Shown: positions 21,046-29,668 of the stretch, in pieces | Layout: each line of letters starts with the position of its first letter | How positions within the stretch are numbered: the first letter of the stretch is position 1 | NCBI GenBank assembly: GCA_026393015.1 | Contig: JAPLBA010000052.1 | Span: 1-34,864 of the forward strand | Reading direction: 5' to 3' | Origin: Actinomycetota bacterium | Lineage (GTDB): Bacteria; Actinomycetota; Actinomycetes; Nanopelagicales; Nanopelagicaceae | DNA: 34,864 nt | Notes under the pieces: model-generated | Databases searched by the model: none | What the model saw: only the letters and a program-made list of their open reading frames with translations | What the model was told of the DNA's origin: nothing | Position numbers and translations under genes: made by a program

Positions 21046-23637
21046 ATGCGCAGAATTGCCGCTCTTGCAGCCCTCATATTCGGGCTCACCGCGCTAGTTG
21101 CCGTGCCTGCCGTCATCACGGCCGCCCCCGCCTCAGCGCTCTCATGCCTCGCGTTCCAGCACGTTGAAAAGGATCCCAAAGGTCAAGAATTTTGCGCGCA
21201 GAACGCTGGTACCGGCGATGGAGGTTCTGCCCCTGCGATGATGCCTTGCTGGAACGGCACTTCCGTGCCGGTCACTTCTGCTTGTCCGGTCGCTCCTTCG
21301 GGGCCAACTTCTCCGAATGTCACGTGCTCAGACGGGACATCGCATCCGTCAGGTTTCGTCTGTCCTACGACCACTGCAGGTAGTGGATCAACCAGCAGCG
21401 GCAGCGGCGCGCTCACCATTAAGTGTGCTGATGGTTCTTACAGAAATACCGCGATTGAATGTTCCGGTGGCACTACTTCTACGGGTGGAGCCTCATCTTG
21501 TGGTCCGAATACTGCTTGGAATGGGACTTACTGCGCTCCCACAGTGGGCGCTGCGGCTGAAGCGGCTAAGGCAGGAGGAGTAGGTTGTCCGGCGTTAACG
21601 ATGTGGAACGGAAAAGAGTGCGCGGCCACTATGGGCGGCACCATGGGCGGCACTATGGGTGGTAGCACTCAAGGTTCCACTGGCAACACTTCTGGAAGTT
21701 CGGGAAGCGTGCCGACCGGGCAACAAGGGGTTGACCCGTGCTTATTGAGCCCTGATCGCACTAAATGTGAAGCGGCCAAACTTGCCTCAATTTCCTTATG
21801 TCCGTCCGGAAGTTTCTTTGACCAAGGAATACAAGGATGTAAATCTGCGACTAAGCAGAGTGCCACGATTGCCTGCGCGGATGGAACTTTTAAAGTAACC
21901 GCACTTGAGTGTTCTACTTTTGGTGGAGCAGTTGGTTCTGCCATTGCCGCATCTACTGGCAGTACGTGCGCTAATGGTTACGCACCTAATTCAACGGGTT
22001 TTTGTGTGCCAATTGCATCTCTTGCTGGCAATAACTCGGCTACGAGTTGTGGGCCTGCCACTTTCTGGAATGGCACATCGTGCGCTCCGACAACTGGAGC
22101 GGCGGCTGGATCTTCGTCGCCAGGTATTACTCCGCCGACGGGTACACCTGCTGAACTGAAGCAGAAGTGTGCGGATTACGGCTTTACCTGGACCGGCACT
22201 TCATGCTTGGCTGGGACTGCCGCAGGAACATCGCTCGGCGGAAGTTGTCTCGATGGTTATGCAGCATCCAGTGGTGGCATCTGTATTCCAAAGGGCTATG
22301 ACAACGGCGCGAACATGCCTGCAAGCAAGAACACAGGACCAATCTCCACATCTATTGACCCATGCCGCGTCACTCCAGTTCCGCCATCTTGTATTGCAAG
22401 TGGTGCGGTAAAGGTTTCCGAGAGCACTGTTGTGCAGGCGCAGACCGCGCGCTACGGCCCGCCAGCCCCTCCAGCGGGTGAGCAGAGTTCTGCAGGTTCT
22501 GGCGGCACGGCTTCGTCACAATTTGCAGCGCCTCCAGCGAAGAACGGAAAGGCTGCTGCCCCAGTACTTATCTTCAACGTATTGGGATCAGATAATAAAG
22601 CCCTCACTGATTCAAACGGTAAAGAACTCACCACCAGGCCAGCGGTCAAATCAGGTAACACGGTATTCGTCGATAAGAGCGGAAGCCCCGTCATTACCGC
22701 GCCCACATTGGATCCGAGTGGACGCCCAGTGACTGGGCCCGATGGCGCTGTGTTGTACACGCGTCTCATGACTTTTGCCGGCCAAGAAGCGGTCACAGAT
22801 TCGTCTGGGCGAGCGGTGACTGCAACTCCGCTTCTCAACGGTGTTGGTAAAGCCCTGCAAGCTTCGAATGGACGAGTTGTCTATGCACCGCCCGTGCTCG
22901 ATGCAAAGGGAAACATCCTTTTGAACTCTTACGGTTCACCCATCCTTGCCCAGCCGCTCTCTGATGCGACGGGCGGCATTGCTGTAGGGCCAAGTGGTGA
23001 ACCAGTAGTTGTGCAGCCGATGGTTGCCGAAGGTGGCAAGGCGATCTTGAAGAATGGTCAACTTATCTATGTAGGTGGAGCTGGCTCGCAAGCGCTGACT
23101 GCAAAGAATGAAAGTATTCAAACCGCGTTTGGTCAAACTATTACTTTCTGCAATAGCGGCGCACTCGCAGACGAGGGTGGCAATGCCGTTCTCGGACCCG
23201 ACGGACTTGTGGTCATCCTTAGCGCTTCAGGTGTGCCAATTTCGGCAAATGGTGCTGTCCTACTCGATCAGAAAGGCAAGCCGATTCGAGTCACTTCAAA
23301 TGGCGGAGTCACTGACTCTTCAGGTCGGCCGATCCTTGGTTCAGATAATAAGCAGATCAAGTTGGGCGCTTCCGAGGTGGCCACTGTTCTTAAGTCTGGG
23401 AAGAGTGTCATTAAGAGTTCAGATGGTAAGACGGTTACCGTCGGGCTGAACGGTCAGCTTGTAGATACCGCTGGCAATCCTGTATTGGCCGCTGGTAATA
23501 AGCCAATCTTTATTGATCCTAAGACGAAGACTTTCAAAGATCCATCGGGCAAGGCGATCACTGTTTCTAAGACGGGCATAATTGCGGCCAAGAGCACACC
23601 GTTGGCCTATCAGACAGGAGCACTTGATGCGGCGTAA
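21046..23637 (+). CDS. Large secreted Cys-rich, repeat-containing surface protein (863 aa)
   Basis: Signal peptide MRRIAALAALIFGLTALVAVPAVITAAPASA. N-half repeats SCGPNTAWNGTYCAPTVGAAA / SCGPATFWNGTSCAPTTGAAA and KCADGSYRNTAIEC / ACADGTFKVTALEC. C-half degenerate DxxGxPV...G...P repeats. Confidence 0.75.
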   Translation: MRRIAALAALIFGLTALVAVPAVITAAPASALSCLAFQHVEKDPKGQEFCAQNAGTGDGGSAPAMMPCWNGTSVPVTSACPVAPSGPTSPNVTCSDGTSHPSGFVCPTTTAGSGSTSSGSGALTIKCADGSYRNTAIECSGGTTSTGGASSCGPNTAWNGTYCAPTVGAAAEAAKAGGVGCPALTMWNGKECAATMGGTMGGTMGGSTQGSTGNTSGSSGSVPTGQQGVDPCLLSPDRTKCEAAKLASISLCPSGSFFDQGIQGCKSATKQSATIACADGTFKVTALECSTFGGAVGSAIAASTGSTCANGYAPNSTGFCVPIASLAGNNSATSCGPATFWNGTSCAPTTGAAAGSSSPGITPPTGTPAELKQKCADYGFTWTGTSCLAGTAAGTSLGGSCLDGYAASSGGICIPKGYDNGANMPASKNTGPISTSIDPCRVTPVPPSCIASGAVKVSESTVVQAQTARYGPPAPPAGEQSSAGSGGTASSQFAAPPAKNGKAAAPVLIFNVLGSDNKALTDSNGKELTTRPAVKSGNTVFVDKSGSPVITAPTLDPSGRPVTGPDGAVLYTRLMTFAGQEAVTDSSGRAVTATPLLNGVGKALQASNGRVVYAPPVLDAKGNILLNSYGSPILAQPLSDATGGIAVGPSGEPVVVQPMVAEGGKAILKNGQLIYVGGAGSQALTAKNESIQTAFGQTITFCNSGALADEGGNAVLGPDGLVVILSASGVPISANGAVLLDQKGKPIRVTSNGGVTDSSGRPILGSDNKQIKLGASEVATVLKSGKSVIKSSDGKTVTVGLNGQLVDTAGNPVLAAGNKPIFIDPKTKTFKDPSGKAITVSKTGIIAAKSTPLAYQTGALDAA
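21631..21666 (+). repeat. Three tandem 12-nt units (ATGGGCGGCACY; third unit diverged) encoding MGGT-MGGT-MGGS
   Basis: atgggcggcacc atgggcggcact atgggtggtagc read directly. Confidence 0.9.
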
Positions 23638-25276
23638 GGAGCTGACAGTACTCATCGCCCTCGTATTGGGCTCTTCGCTTGTGCTGCCCATGCTGCCGAG
23701 TGCGAGCGCAGCCGATACTCAAACGCGCGGCGTAAATTGGCGTGCAGATAAAGATGCACTTCCCGGCACGGTCATTTACTCTCTGAAGACTGTCGGATCT
23801 GCTGAGCAAGCGAGTGCATGCGTGCTTGGTTTTACCGATCCCATATGCGATCCGAAGAGCGCTACTCTCTTAGTCAATAATTATTTACCGCTCTGTGAGT
23901 CTGAAAAGACCCTTGATTGTATTGATACGGTTTCTTGGAAGAAATCAGATGGCACTCTTGTGGCAGGTAAGTATTCGAAGATTCGCGGTAGCGAGTGGGC
24001 CGATTATGCTTTTGCTCGTAACGAAGCGCTCCGTGTAAATAAGCCGACGCTTCCTCAGGTTTTTACCTTTGCGGGTCTTACGCACTCCAAAGGCTCTGAT
24101 TTTGCGGTCACAGCGCATGTCAGTACTCGGATCACCGCTGGTGTGGCTGCCGATCCCGACATTTCACTTGTCATCCTTCCGGTCTATCAGGTAGCAGGTT
24201 TAGATCCTGCCGACGATGCTGAGTGCATCACGGCAAACGGCGCGGATGTTGATTCGGTCTGTTACAAGATTGGTGATCTTGCAGAAGCCGCTCGTCTCAA
24301 AGTCTCTCTCAAACTTCTTGCGCGCCCACAGGGTTGGATGACTGGTCGAGTTGTTGATCCATCAATCACTTTCACCGCTCCTACCGATGCCGAAAAGCGC
24401 ACTGTTGTCACCCTTGAAGGCACTTCGATGGATGTACAGACGATTGACCGCACCTACTCTTCAGCGAAACCTGCAGAGAAGTCGAAGTGGGATACGGTCG
24501 CCACCGCATTTGGTGATTCGCGCGCACCGTGGAGTACCGCGGGGGATGCAACCTATCCACTTCCTCCAGATAAGACGAGCATTTCGATTTTTAATTCTAT
24601 TGTTTCGGCGGAGAAGAGTGCCTCTGCATCGACAACGCCCACGTTCGACATTGCAGATTCGTTGAAGTCTCTCTGGCGGGTAGATTTGCAGCCCAAGGGA
24701 CGTGCTGATGGCGTGAGTTGTGATTCCAGCAACTTCCAAGGCTTTGTGTCATCTAATGCGATGGTCTACAAGAGTGCGCTACCAAATTACGACAAGTCCA
24801 CCGGGACGCTCGATTACTCCATCTCGAGCCCGCATTTCAAGCCAGACGGTAAGAGCGAATTCCTTGGGCGCTATGACTTGCTTGTAGCAACTGATTATGC
24901 GCGCTGTGTCTGGGACCTCAAGGCTGGCGAGATTCCCAGTAAGGATGCGGTCACTGTGACTATCGAGAAAGCCGGCGAGAAGAAGATTATTAGTGCTGAG
25001 ATGTCACTTGATGATCAATACTTCAGATTTACTGCGCAGGGCTTCACTTTTAGCCAAGCAAAGCTTTCGATTAAGTTAAAAGCGAAAGAATCGATCACCA
25101 CACCTGCACCAGCACCCGCGACTCCAGCAGCAACTCCAGCAGCGACTCCGGCAACAACTTCAGCTGCAACTCCGACAGCTGCAAAGTCGATCACCATTAC
25201 ATGCGTCAAGGGTAAAACCACCAAGAAGGTCACTGGTGCAAAGCCGGCCTGTCCAGCGGGCTTCAAGAAGAAGTAG
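23627..25276 (+). CDS. Secreted protein with Pro/Ala/Thr linker and C-terminal CVKGKxxKKVTxxKPxCPAGFKKK motif
   Basis: MRRKELTVLIALVLGSSLVLPMLPSASAAD signal peptide; start 23627 overlaps the previous stop by 11 nt; C-terminus KSITITCVKGKTTKKVTGAKPACPAGFKKK. Confidence 0.75.
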   Translation: MRRKELTVLIALVLGSSLVLPMLPSASAADTQTRGVNWRADKDALPGTVIYSLKTVGSAEQASACVLGFTDPICDPKSATLLVNNYLPLCESEKTLDCIDTVSWKKSDGTLVAGKYSKIRGSEWADYAFARNEALRVNKPTLPQVFTFAGLTHSKGSDFAVTAHVSTRITAGVAADPDISLVILPVYQVAGLDPADDAECITANGADVDSVCYKIGDLAEAARLKVSLKLLARPQGWMTGRVVDPSITFTAPTDAEKRTVVTLEGTSMDVQTIDRTYSSAKPAEKSKWDTVATAFGDSRAPWSTAGDATYPLPPDKTSISIFNSIVSAEKSASASTTPTFDIADSLKSLWRVDLQPKGRADGVSCDSSNFQGFVSSNAMVYKSALPNYDKSTGTLDYSISSPHFKPDGKSEFLGRYDLLVATDYARCVWDLKAGEIPSKDAVTVTIEKAGEKKIISAEMSLDDQYFRFTAQGFTFSQAKLSIKLKAKESITTPAPAPATPAATPAATPATTSAATPTAAKSITITCVKGKTTKKVTGAKPACPAGFKKK

Positions 25277-25319
25277 GCGTTAAGTTACTCTTGCCTAGTC
25301 CGTCCGGTGAGGAGCAAGA

Positions 25320-26291
25320 ATGCTCGTAGATTGCGCGTGGTATCGGGATGGCCTTCGCCAAGAAGGTCCCACAGATTTCTCTGATCTGGTGGACATGGCT
25401 CGCGATCAGGGTGGCTTTGTCTGGGCTGGGTTTGCCTCTCCAGGAGCAATGGAGTTTGACGAAGTTGCTGCGGAGTTCGACTTACACCCGTTGGCTGTCG
25501 AAGATGCCGTGCTCGCTCATCAACGACCGAAGATTGAGAATTATGGATCCATTACCTTCGTAGTACTTCGAACCGTTTTTTACGACGAATCGACTAGTCA
25601 AATCTCAACTGGCGAGCTTATGTGTTTCATTGGCGATGCATTCGTCGTTATTGTTCGCCATGGTGAAGGTGCACCTCTCGTCGCGGTGCGACATGACTTA
25701 GAGAATCGCCCGAGTCACCTTGCGGAGGGTCCCTATGCGGTGCTTCACGCGGTGATCGACCGAGTGATTGATTCGTATGTGGAGATCGGCAACCAGCTCG
25801 CTGACGATGTGGGCATTTTGGAAAGTGAAGTCTTTGGAACGGCGCGCAAATCTTGGTCGCAAGAGATCTACTTCCTTAAGCGAGAAGTAATCGAATTTAG
25901 GCACTCAGTTGATCCGCTTGCAATACCGCTGGATCGACTCTCCTCTGATCTGACCCTGAAGATTCCAGAGAAGATCCGACCCTTTTTCCGCGATACCAGT
26001 GATCATTTAGCTCGCGCATCTGAGTTAGCTTTAGGCCTCGATACCTTGCTCAGCAGCGTACTCAACGCTGATTTGGCACAAGTACAAGTGAGGCAGAACG
26101 AGGATATGCGCAAGATTACTGCGTGGGTTGCATTAGGTGTTGCGCCCACGATGGTAGCTGGAATCTATGGAATGAATTTTGATCATATGCCCGAGTTGCG
26201 ATGGACCTACGCCTATCCAACTCTCCTTCTTTGTATAGGTGCTCTCACCTTGTTCTTAGTGCGAAAGTTTAAGAAATCAGGCTGGCTTTAA
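25320..26291 (+). CDS. corA: CorA-family divalent cation (Mg2+/Co2+) transporter
   Basis: C-terminal YGMNFDHMPELRWTYAYP (GMN motif) flanked by two TMs; CorA-type N-terminal domain HPLAVEDAVLAHQRPKIENYG. Confidence 0.93.
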   Translation: MLVDCAWYRDGLRQEGPTDFSDLVDMARDQGGFVWAGFASPGAMEFDEVAAEFDLHPLAVEDAVLAHQRPKIENYGSITFVVLRTVFYDESTSQISTGELMCFIGDAFVVIVRHGEGAPLVAVRHDLENRPSHLAEGPYAVLHAVIDRVIDSYVEIGNQLADDVGILESEVFGTARKSWSQEIYFLKREVIEFRHSVDPLAIPLDRLSSDLTLKIPEKIRPFFRDTSDHLARASELALGLDTLLSSVLNADLAQVQVRQNEDMRKITAWVALGVAPTMVAGIYGMNFDHMPELRWTYAYPTLLLCIGALTLFLVRKFKKSGWL

Positions 26292-27371
26292 TTAATAAGC
26301 TTTTACTAAGTGAGCCATGCGATCTGCATTCTCGCGAAGCGATCCTCGATGCAGTGCGCCGCCGATAAGAAGCGATGTGTCTTTGCCGTAGAAATCGATC
26401 ATTTCAGGAATGCGTTCAAGGCTCATGCCACCGCCAGGAGAGATCCAAATCGGTGCGATTGATCCGAGCGGAGCGATCGCGGCGTCACGAATCTCCAGGC
26501 ATTCTCTTTCTGAGAAAGAGAAACGACCACCGAAGTTCGGGAAGATGGTGATATCCCCACCAGCAAGGCGCATGAGAGTCGAGAAGAGAATTCCGTGCGC
26601 AATTCCTTCGTTGGGGGAAATGGTGTAAGAACCGAGCATGGAAGGGTGCGCCATGATCGGAAGCTCAATGTTCTTCGCGATGACGCGCATGCTGTCAAAA
26701 CCGGTGATACCCGGGAGGATGAGTAAGGCACCAGCGCCAAGTTCCTGCGCACTCCGGGCAGCGTCTAGCAGCTGATCTGCGGGCAAGTTAAGGCTTGGGG
26801 CATAGGCGCTTCTGCCGCCTGTGGTGGCGTTGGCTTCTGCCACTGCTTGGGAAACAAGTGTGACTCGTTCTCGCCAAGTTGACCAAGGTTGATTTGCCAA
26901 ACTGTGGTCATCCTTAATGATGTCAAAGCCAGCCAGGGCTAACGTGCGCGCGGTTTCAGCGAAGTCTGCCGACGAAGTGCCCATCGGCTTCAGCGCGGTG
27001 GTGAACAGCGGGCGAGTGGCGGCGCCAAAGTGTGCACGCAAACCTTCAATACCATATCGCGGGCCATCAAAGAGAGCGGTGATGCTCTCGGGAAGTGCAA
27101 GATCTACGATACGCACTCCAGGAAAGAGTGAAACATTTCCCCAAAGCACGTTGAGGAGTTGGGTGAGTTCGCTACCCGCCACTCGGGGGTCATATGAGAT
27201 TGTGACTTGGTCTCCGGAGATTTCTTCCACGCGACCAACAACCTCGCGTTGGATCCACTCGGGGGCTGAGTCGTGTGGAAACTCGATCGTTTGCTCAACG
27301 CGGATGGCTTCTGCAACCGCAGTCGGATCATTTCCGGTGATGCGATAGGTAACTTCGATGCGATCTGTCAT
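26292..27371 (-). CDS. RuBisCO-like protein (form IV type large subunit homolog)
   Basis: RuBisCO large-chain fold motifs TALKPMGTSSADFAETARTLALAGFDIIKDDH, HGILFSTLMRLAGGDITIFPNFGGRFSFS, WISPGGGMSLERIPEMIDFYG, LLIGGALHRG; catalytic substitutions (KDDH instead of KDDE). Confidence 0.9.
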   Translation of the reverse strand: MTDRIEVTYRITGNDPTAVAEAIRVEQTIEFPHDSAPEWIQREVVGRVEEISGDQVTISYDPRVAGSELTQLLNVLWGNVSLFPGVRIVDLALPESITALFDGPRYGIEGLRAHFGAATRPLFTTALKPMGTSSADFAETARTLALAGFDIIKDDHSLANQPWSTWRERVTLVSQAVAEANATTGGRSAYAPSLNLPADQLLDAARSAQELGAGALLILPGITGFDSMRVIAKNIELPIMAHPSMLGSYTISPNEGIAHGILFSTLMRLAGGDITIFPNFGGRFSFSERECLEIRDAAIAPLGSIAPIWISPGGGMSLERIPEMIDFYGKDTSLLIGGALHRGSLRENADRMAHLVKAY

Positions 27372-28384
27372 TAGAGCGCTTCAACCTTTGCGCTGCTATG
27401 TACGCTCACCGAACGTTGCTCTTGCAAGTCTTCTTCGGCGATCTCAAAACTCTTTCCGAGCAATTCTTCGACGGTGGTGACAAGTGACTTCGCATCGATC
27501 CCATACTCTGACATGAGGTACTTCTGAGAAGCGCCATGTGCGTAGGTATCTTTGAGCCCGATGCGCCGGAGTGGAACGCCAATCGCGTTCTCCGCCATCA
27601 CCTCGGCGACCGCGCTACCAAGCCCACCGATGATGGTGTGATTCTCCATCGTGATCACGCCGTGTTTGGCCTTATTCAATGCCTTGATGACTGCTGGATC
27701 GGTAAAGGGTTTCAACGTGGAGATGTGCAGATGTGTGATGGACACCCCCTTTTCTTGGAGGAGTGTGGTGGCTCGTAGTGCTTCTTCTGTCATGACTCCA
27801 GAAGTGATGAGCGTCAGGTCATCTCCGCTTGAGAGAATCCGTGCGGTGTTGAATTTGAATGGTTCGTTCTTTGGAAAGATGCGCGAGACTTCGCCGCGCA
27901 GCATCCGGATGTAAACAGGACCATTGACGGCGTGTGCCACATCAAGGATGGATTCGACCTCGGTCGCGTCGCCTGTTTCAAAGATTGTCATATTGGGTAG
28001 CGCACGCAGGATGGCGATATCTTCGATCGCTTGGTGGGTAACTCCGCCAGGAGTCATGATGCCGGGCAAGAAACCAACAAGGCGCACCTTGAGTGCAGGA
28101 TAAGCGATCGACATTTGGAGTTGATCAAGTGGCCTGCGATAAAGGAATACCGAGAAAGTGTGTAGCCACGGCTCGAAACCTTCACGGGCAAGACCAGCCG
28201 CGTAGCCGAGCATATTCTGCTCCGCCATACCCATTGAGAAGAAACGATCAGGATACGTATCGCGCCACTTACCTACTTCGCACGAGTTAGTGAGATCGGC
28301 CGAAAGTACGAGCACATTTGGCTTGTCTTTTGCCCAGTTGATGAAGTTCTCCTGGTGGGGCCTGGCCACAATTTCGTATGTCAT
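27371..28384 (-). CDS. Transketolase C-terminal subunit
   Basis: Start ATG 28384 (MTYEIVARPHQENFINWAKDKPNVLVLSADLTNS); FFSMGMAEQNMLGYAAGLAREG, GGVTHQAIEDIAILRALPNMTIFETGDATE, TMENHTIIGGLGSAVAE. The longer 28663 ORF is an overlap artefact. Confidence 0.92.
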   Translation of the reverse strand: MTYEIVARPHQENFINWAKDKPNVLVLSADLTNSCEVGKWRDTYPDRFFSMGMAEQNMLGYAAGLAREGFEPWLHTFSVFLYRRPLDQLQMSIAYPALKVRLVGFLPGIMTPGGVTHQAIEDIAILRALPNMTIFETGDATEVESILDVAHAVNGPVYIRMLRGEVSRIFPKNEPFKFNTARILSSGDDLTLITSGVMTEEALRATTLLQEKGVSITHLHISTLKPFTDPAVIKALNKAKHGVITMENHTIIGGLGSAVAEVMAENAIGVPLRRIGLKDTYAHGASQKYLMSEYGIDAKSLVTTVEELLGKSFEIAEEDLQEQRSVSVHSSAKVEAL

Positions 28385-29289
28385 CGGACCATCTCCTGGT
28401 AAGCCTGTTCGTAACGCGCCTTCTCGCCCGCGCTGGTGAAGCGCACATAGTGGAGCACGGGTGCCCGGTCGGCCAAGATGGGCAGTCCGCGAGTCGGATC
28501 GGTGTAGCAGAGGATCGCGTGTGGTGAGCGCGTGTTCTTTCGCCCCGCCTCCAAAATGGCAGTGGTGTCGTGGCCTTGCACCACAGTGGTCTTCCAGCCA
28601 AACGATGTCACGCGTTGCGCAAGTGGTTCGATGGTCATGACGGAATCCATCGGCCCATCGCATTGGGCGCGATTGACGTCGACGATGATGCGCAAGTTCG
28701 AGAGCTTATGGAAACTTGCTGCTTGGAGTGCTTCCCACGTTTGACCTTCTTGAAACTCGCCATCGCTCATGAATACCCAGACTTTTCCACTTTCTTTGCG
28801 GATCTTACGAGCGAGTGCGATACCACCAGCTTGTGAAATTGCTTGCGCGAGTGAACCTGTGGTGGTTTCAAATCCGGGCGAGTGCTCTGCGCCAATCATT
28901 TCGACGGTAGATCCATCTTTGTTGAAATGATCGAGTGCGTCTTCTCTCAGGCGACCCGTTTCGATGAGTGCTGCATAAACAACGAGTGCATAGTGAGCGG
29001 GGCTGATGACTAAGCGGTCGCGCTTGGGATCGCGACGTCCATGGAATTCTGCACCTGTGAGGTAATCATCGCTACCTACGCGAGGCACACCAGAGAACAT
29101 CGGTGGTGCGATGGGAGAGTAGAGAGGTGCAAGATCGAGCATCCCGCCATAAAGGCAAGAGAGTAGTTCGGCTGCCGAGCAGGCTTGGCTCATATATCCG
29201 CCATTTTGCGAGAGGGTATGCGCCAGCACTCGTCGACGAATGCCAGCAGCAATCCTGGCGATTTCTTTTTCCTCCGTCATTTTAGCCAA
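28381..29289 (-). CDS. Transketolase N-terminal (TPP-binding) subunit
   Basis: GGYMSQACSAAELLSCLY...DRLVISPAHYALVVYAAL...VFMSDGEFQEGQTWEALQAASFHKLSNLRIIVDVNRAQCDG. ATG at 29280 is an alternative start to TTG 29289. Confidence 0.92.
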   Translation of the reverse strand: MAKMTEEKEIARIAAGIRRRVLAHTLSQNGGYMSQACSAAELLSCLYGGMLDLAPLYSPIAPPMFSGVPRVGSDDYLTGAEFHGRRDPKRDRLVISPAHYALVVYAALIETGRLREDALDHFNKDGSTVEMIGAEHSPGFETTTGSLAQAISQAGGIALARKIRKESGKVWVFMSDGEFQEGQTWEALQAASFHKLSNLRIIVDVNRAQCDGPMDSVMTIEPLAQRVTSFGWKTTVVQGHDTTAILEAGRKNTRSPHAILCYTDPTRGLPILADRAPVLHYVRFTSAGEKARYEQAYQEMVR

Positions 29290-29292
29290 CTT

Positions 29293-29658
29293 TTAATCAC
29301 CGCTATTCAGCACAGTAGGGTCAAAGTATGCATGAACAGATTGGAACTTTCCGTCACGAACCTTGATGATGTTTACTCCGAGAATTGTATAGCTCTTATT
29401 GGAAGTCGAAACCAACTCCGCTTGCCACTCGAGCGCGGCTTCATCTCCCAAAGTGAATTCGTGAAGAATTTGGACAGAGAGTCCTGGAAAATCTGCTCCA
29501 GAGCTCTCGTAGAAAGTCTTAATTTCTTCATGACCTACGAGAATTTGCCCTGGTGGGCAGAAGATGGCATCTGAGTGATAGTGCGAAAGAATCGCTGGGA
29601 TATCGCGTGCGCATTCTGCAGCCCAATACGATTCCGCAATCTCGCGGGGGGTTGGCAT
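29293..29658 (-). CDS. SnoaL/NTF2-like small protein
   Basis: EIAESYWAAECARDIPAILSHYHSDAIFCPPGQILVGHEEIKTFYESS...VHAYFDPTVL is an NTF2-like pattern. Confidence 0.75.
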   Translation of the reverse strand: MPTPREIAESYWAAECARDIPAILSHYHSDAIFCPPGQILVGHEEIKTFYESSGADFPGLSVQILHEFTLGDEAALEWQAELVSTSNKSYTILGVNIIKVRDGKFQSVHAYFDPTVLNSGD

Positions 29659-29668
29659 AACTACTCCT

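Noticed and set aside
26292-27371. Bona fide carbon-fixing RuBisCO
   Set aside because: Key catalytic residues are substituted (KDDH, KPM, HP) and no small subunit or phosphoribulokinase is in the window; called RuBisCO-like.
28385-28663. N-terminal extension of the transketolase C-subunit ORF (MRWADGFRHDHRTTC...)
   Set aside because: Overlaps the N-subunit coding sequence out of frame. ATG 28384 gives a canonical start with ATGA coupling.
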